Shown here: in pieces, positions 22,301 to 23,154 of the stretch
Position numbering within the stretch: the stretch's first letter is position 1
How the letters are laid out: each line of letters begins with the position of its first letter
From: a virus
Length of the DNA stretch: 23,154 nucleotides
IMG/VR virus record: IMGVR_UViG_3300029448_000238
Coordinates: 7,863-31,016 of that record
Strand: one strand, 5' to 3'
Translations under genes and position numbers: made by a program
The notes under the pieces: generated by a model
What the model saw: the letters and a program-made list of their open reading frames with translations, nothing else
Database searches by the model: none
Told to the model about the DNA's origin: nothing

Positions 22301-23154
22301 ATGAACGAAGAAGCGATTCAAACTATGTATGAGCTGGCCCAGCAAAATGGGTACGGCAAGGGTTACGATGATTTTGTCACTCTCCTCAACACAAACGAGG
22401 ATGCCTTTAGCACGATGTACGGTCTTGCTCAAGACAATGGCTATCAGAAGCCAGTTGAGGACTTCTACACCCTTATGGGTGTAAAAAAAAAAGAAGACGC
22501 TGCAGTATTGGAGTCTCCTGTGGAGGAGGTTTCTATGGAATCTACCTTGCCTACGGGTACGGAAGCTCCCGCACAGAGTGGAGATACGGCTTCTCTCGAC
22601 ACGCAGGTAGGTGAGCCTGTAGCGCCACAGCCTGATGTTGCTCTCGCACAAGAAATGGCGCCTGAGCCACTTGAGCCTAAAGGATTTAAGACTGTTTTTA
22701 AGCCTGGAGGCATGGGGCTGCAGTTTGTTCAGCAAGATGAAGCAAACTATCTTACTGGGTCACTGGGCGATGCTGTCAATACGATACCTTACTTTGGTGA
22801 GCTTATTGACGACACCTTTAGGTCACTAGACAAAGGCCTCTCTAAGCGCGAAAGCGTCAACACCACCCATGACCTCTTGAATAAAGGGAGCAACTTCAAC
22901 ATGGAGGATGTTTCTAGTTATGTTACATCTGTCAGGGAGTACGACGAAAAAGTTGAGAGGCTCGGTAAAAGCAGCTCTATGCAGAGCTTTGAGTCTATAT
23001 ACGCTGAGGATCCTAATCCTTGGGGCGTTGTCAAAGGTTTTGCAGCAAACCTTGATGTTATTCCAGAGGTGTTCTTGGAGTCTGCATCGGCATTGTTGAA
23101 TAAATCTTCAGCAGAAGCGTTTTTGGCTACTGAAATTGCTGGTACGGCTGGGGG
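22301..23154 (+). CDS. Large internal-virion-type protein, N-terminal part (3' end outside window)
   Basis: An open frame runs from ATG 22301 to the last base without a stop, giving at least 284 residues. The first 61 residues hold two copies of a 30-residue repeat (TMYELAQQNGY..DDFVTLL and TMYGLAQDNGY..EDFYTLM). A lysine run (VKKKED, from ten A bases) and a proline/glutamate-rich linker (residues 66-125) follow. From about 130 a helical part begins, with GSLGDAVNTIPYFGELIDD, then WGVVKGFAANLDVIPEVFL and AFLATEIAGTAGG, hydrophobic stretches that could interact with membrane. The position after two ejection-type genes suggests a gp16-like large ejection protein, possibly with a lytic domain further on, but this cannot be seen. 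No Shine-Dalgarno precedes the start. Confidence 0.65.
   Translation, partial: MNEEAIQTMYELAQQNGYGKGYDDFVTLLNTNEDAFSTMYGLAQDNGYQKPVEDFYTLMGVKKKEDAAVLESPVEEVSMESTLPTGTEAPAQSGDTASLDTQVGEPVAPQPDVALAQEMAPEPLEPKGFKTVFKPGGMGLQFVQQDEANYLTGSLGDAVNTIPYFGELIDDTFRSLDKGLSKRESVNTTHDLLNKGSNFNMEDVSSYVTSVREYDEKVERLGKSSSMQSFESIYAEDPNPWGVVKGFAANLDVIPEVFLESASALLNKSSAEAFLATEIAGTAG
22313..22483 (+). repeat. Two tandem 30-residue coding repeats
   Basis: Residues 5-34 and 35-61 of the gene at 22301 align without gaps: A, T-M-Y, L-A-Q, N-G-Y, K, D-F and T-L are identical at a fixed period of 30. Fifteen positions are the same. The DNA copies are less alike than the protein, so the duplication is old. Confidence 0.75.

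Noticed and set aside
22202-22735. A 177-codon open frame on the - strand
   Set aside because: It straddles the junction of two convincing + strand genes, and its sequence is cysteine/arginine/serine-rich as expected for an antisense shadow.
1-23154. CRISPR array, tRNA genes, insertion sequences, integrase or attachment sites
   Set aside because: I saw no regularly spaced repeats, no cloverleaf-like sequence with a CCA end, no transposase or integrase motifs, and no gap longer than about 75 bases that could hold them.

Overview
The window is a structural (virion) gene block of a tailed double-stranded DNA phage. Every supportable gene lies on the + strand and genes are tightly packed, many overlapping by ATGA, TAATG or ATGGCTAA junctions. 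The host is most likely a member of the Bacteroidetes, probably marine (inference). Starts lack Shine-Dalgarno sequences and often follow A/T-rich leaders. Four intergenic sites carry the identical 9-mer TATATTTGC, which fits the known Bacteroidetes -7 promoter element TAnnTTTG. One tail protein also carries a dockerin-like segment of a type I associate with secreted proteins of marine Bacteroidetes. Gene order and local motifs suggest a podovirus-type virion, with likeness to crAss-like and T7-like tail and ejection modules. No terminase, portal, replication, tRNA or lysis gene is visible, so those must lie outside.

Layout. 1-894: the C-terminal part of a tail-fibre-like protein that enters from the left. 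919-1901: four small, very basic, overlapping genes behind a promoter. 1936-3103: three small beta-rich proteins, two of them paralogues. 3129-5738: an acidic scaffold-like protein and the major capsid protein, closed by a UUCG hairpin. 5800-6624: a beta-rich fibre or decoration protein followed by a terminator. 6700-8891: a lectin-like fibre protein and an unrecognised protein with an AT-hook-like N-terminus, behind a promoter and closed by a terminator.

8937-18471: a second promoter drives two neck/connector-like proteins and a 2621-residue tail protein of the nozzle/muzzle kind. 18484-19482: a virion protein that looks like the C-terminal domain normally joined to such nozzle proteins. 19486 to the right edge: three genes (403 residues, 532 residues, and a third running off the window) that resemble an internal-virion/ejection set.

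How it fits together: the scaffold and capsid genes build the head, the small beta-rich proteins and fibres decorate it or bind the host, the neck and nozzle genes form the short tail, and the last three genes probably supply proteins injected with the DNA. Two terminators run directly into promoters, so the block reads as modular transcription units. The most unusual items are a GC-rich dockerin/EF-hand segment near the end of the giant tail protein, the probable splitting of that protein's C-terminal domain into its own gene, and a promoter set that places the predicted transcription start almost on the ATG (leaderless mRNAs).
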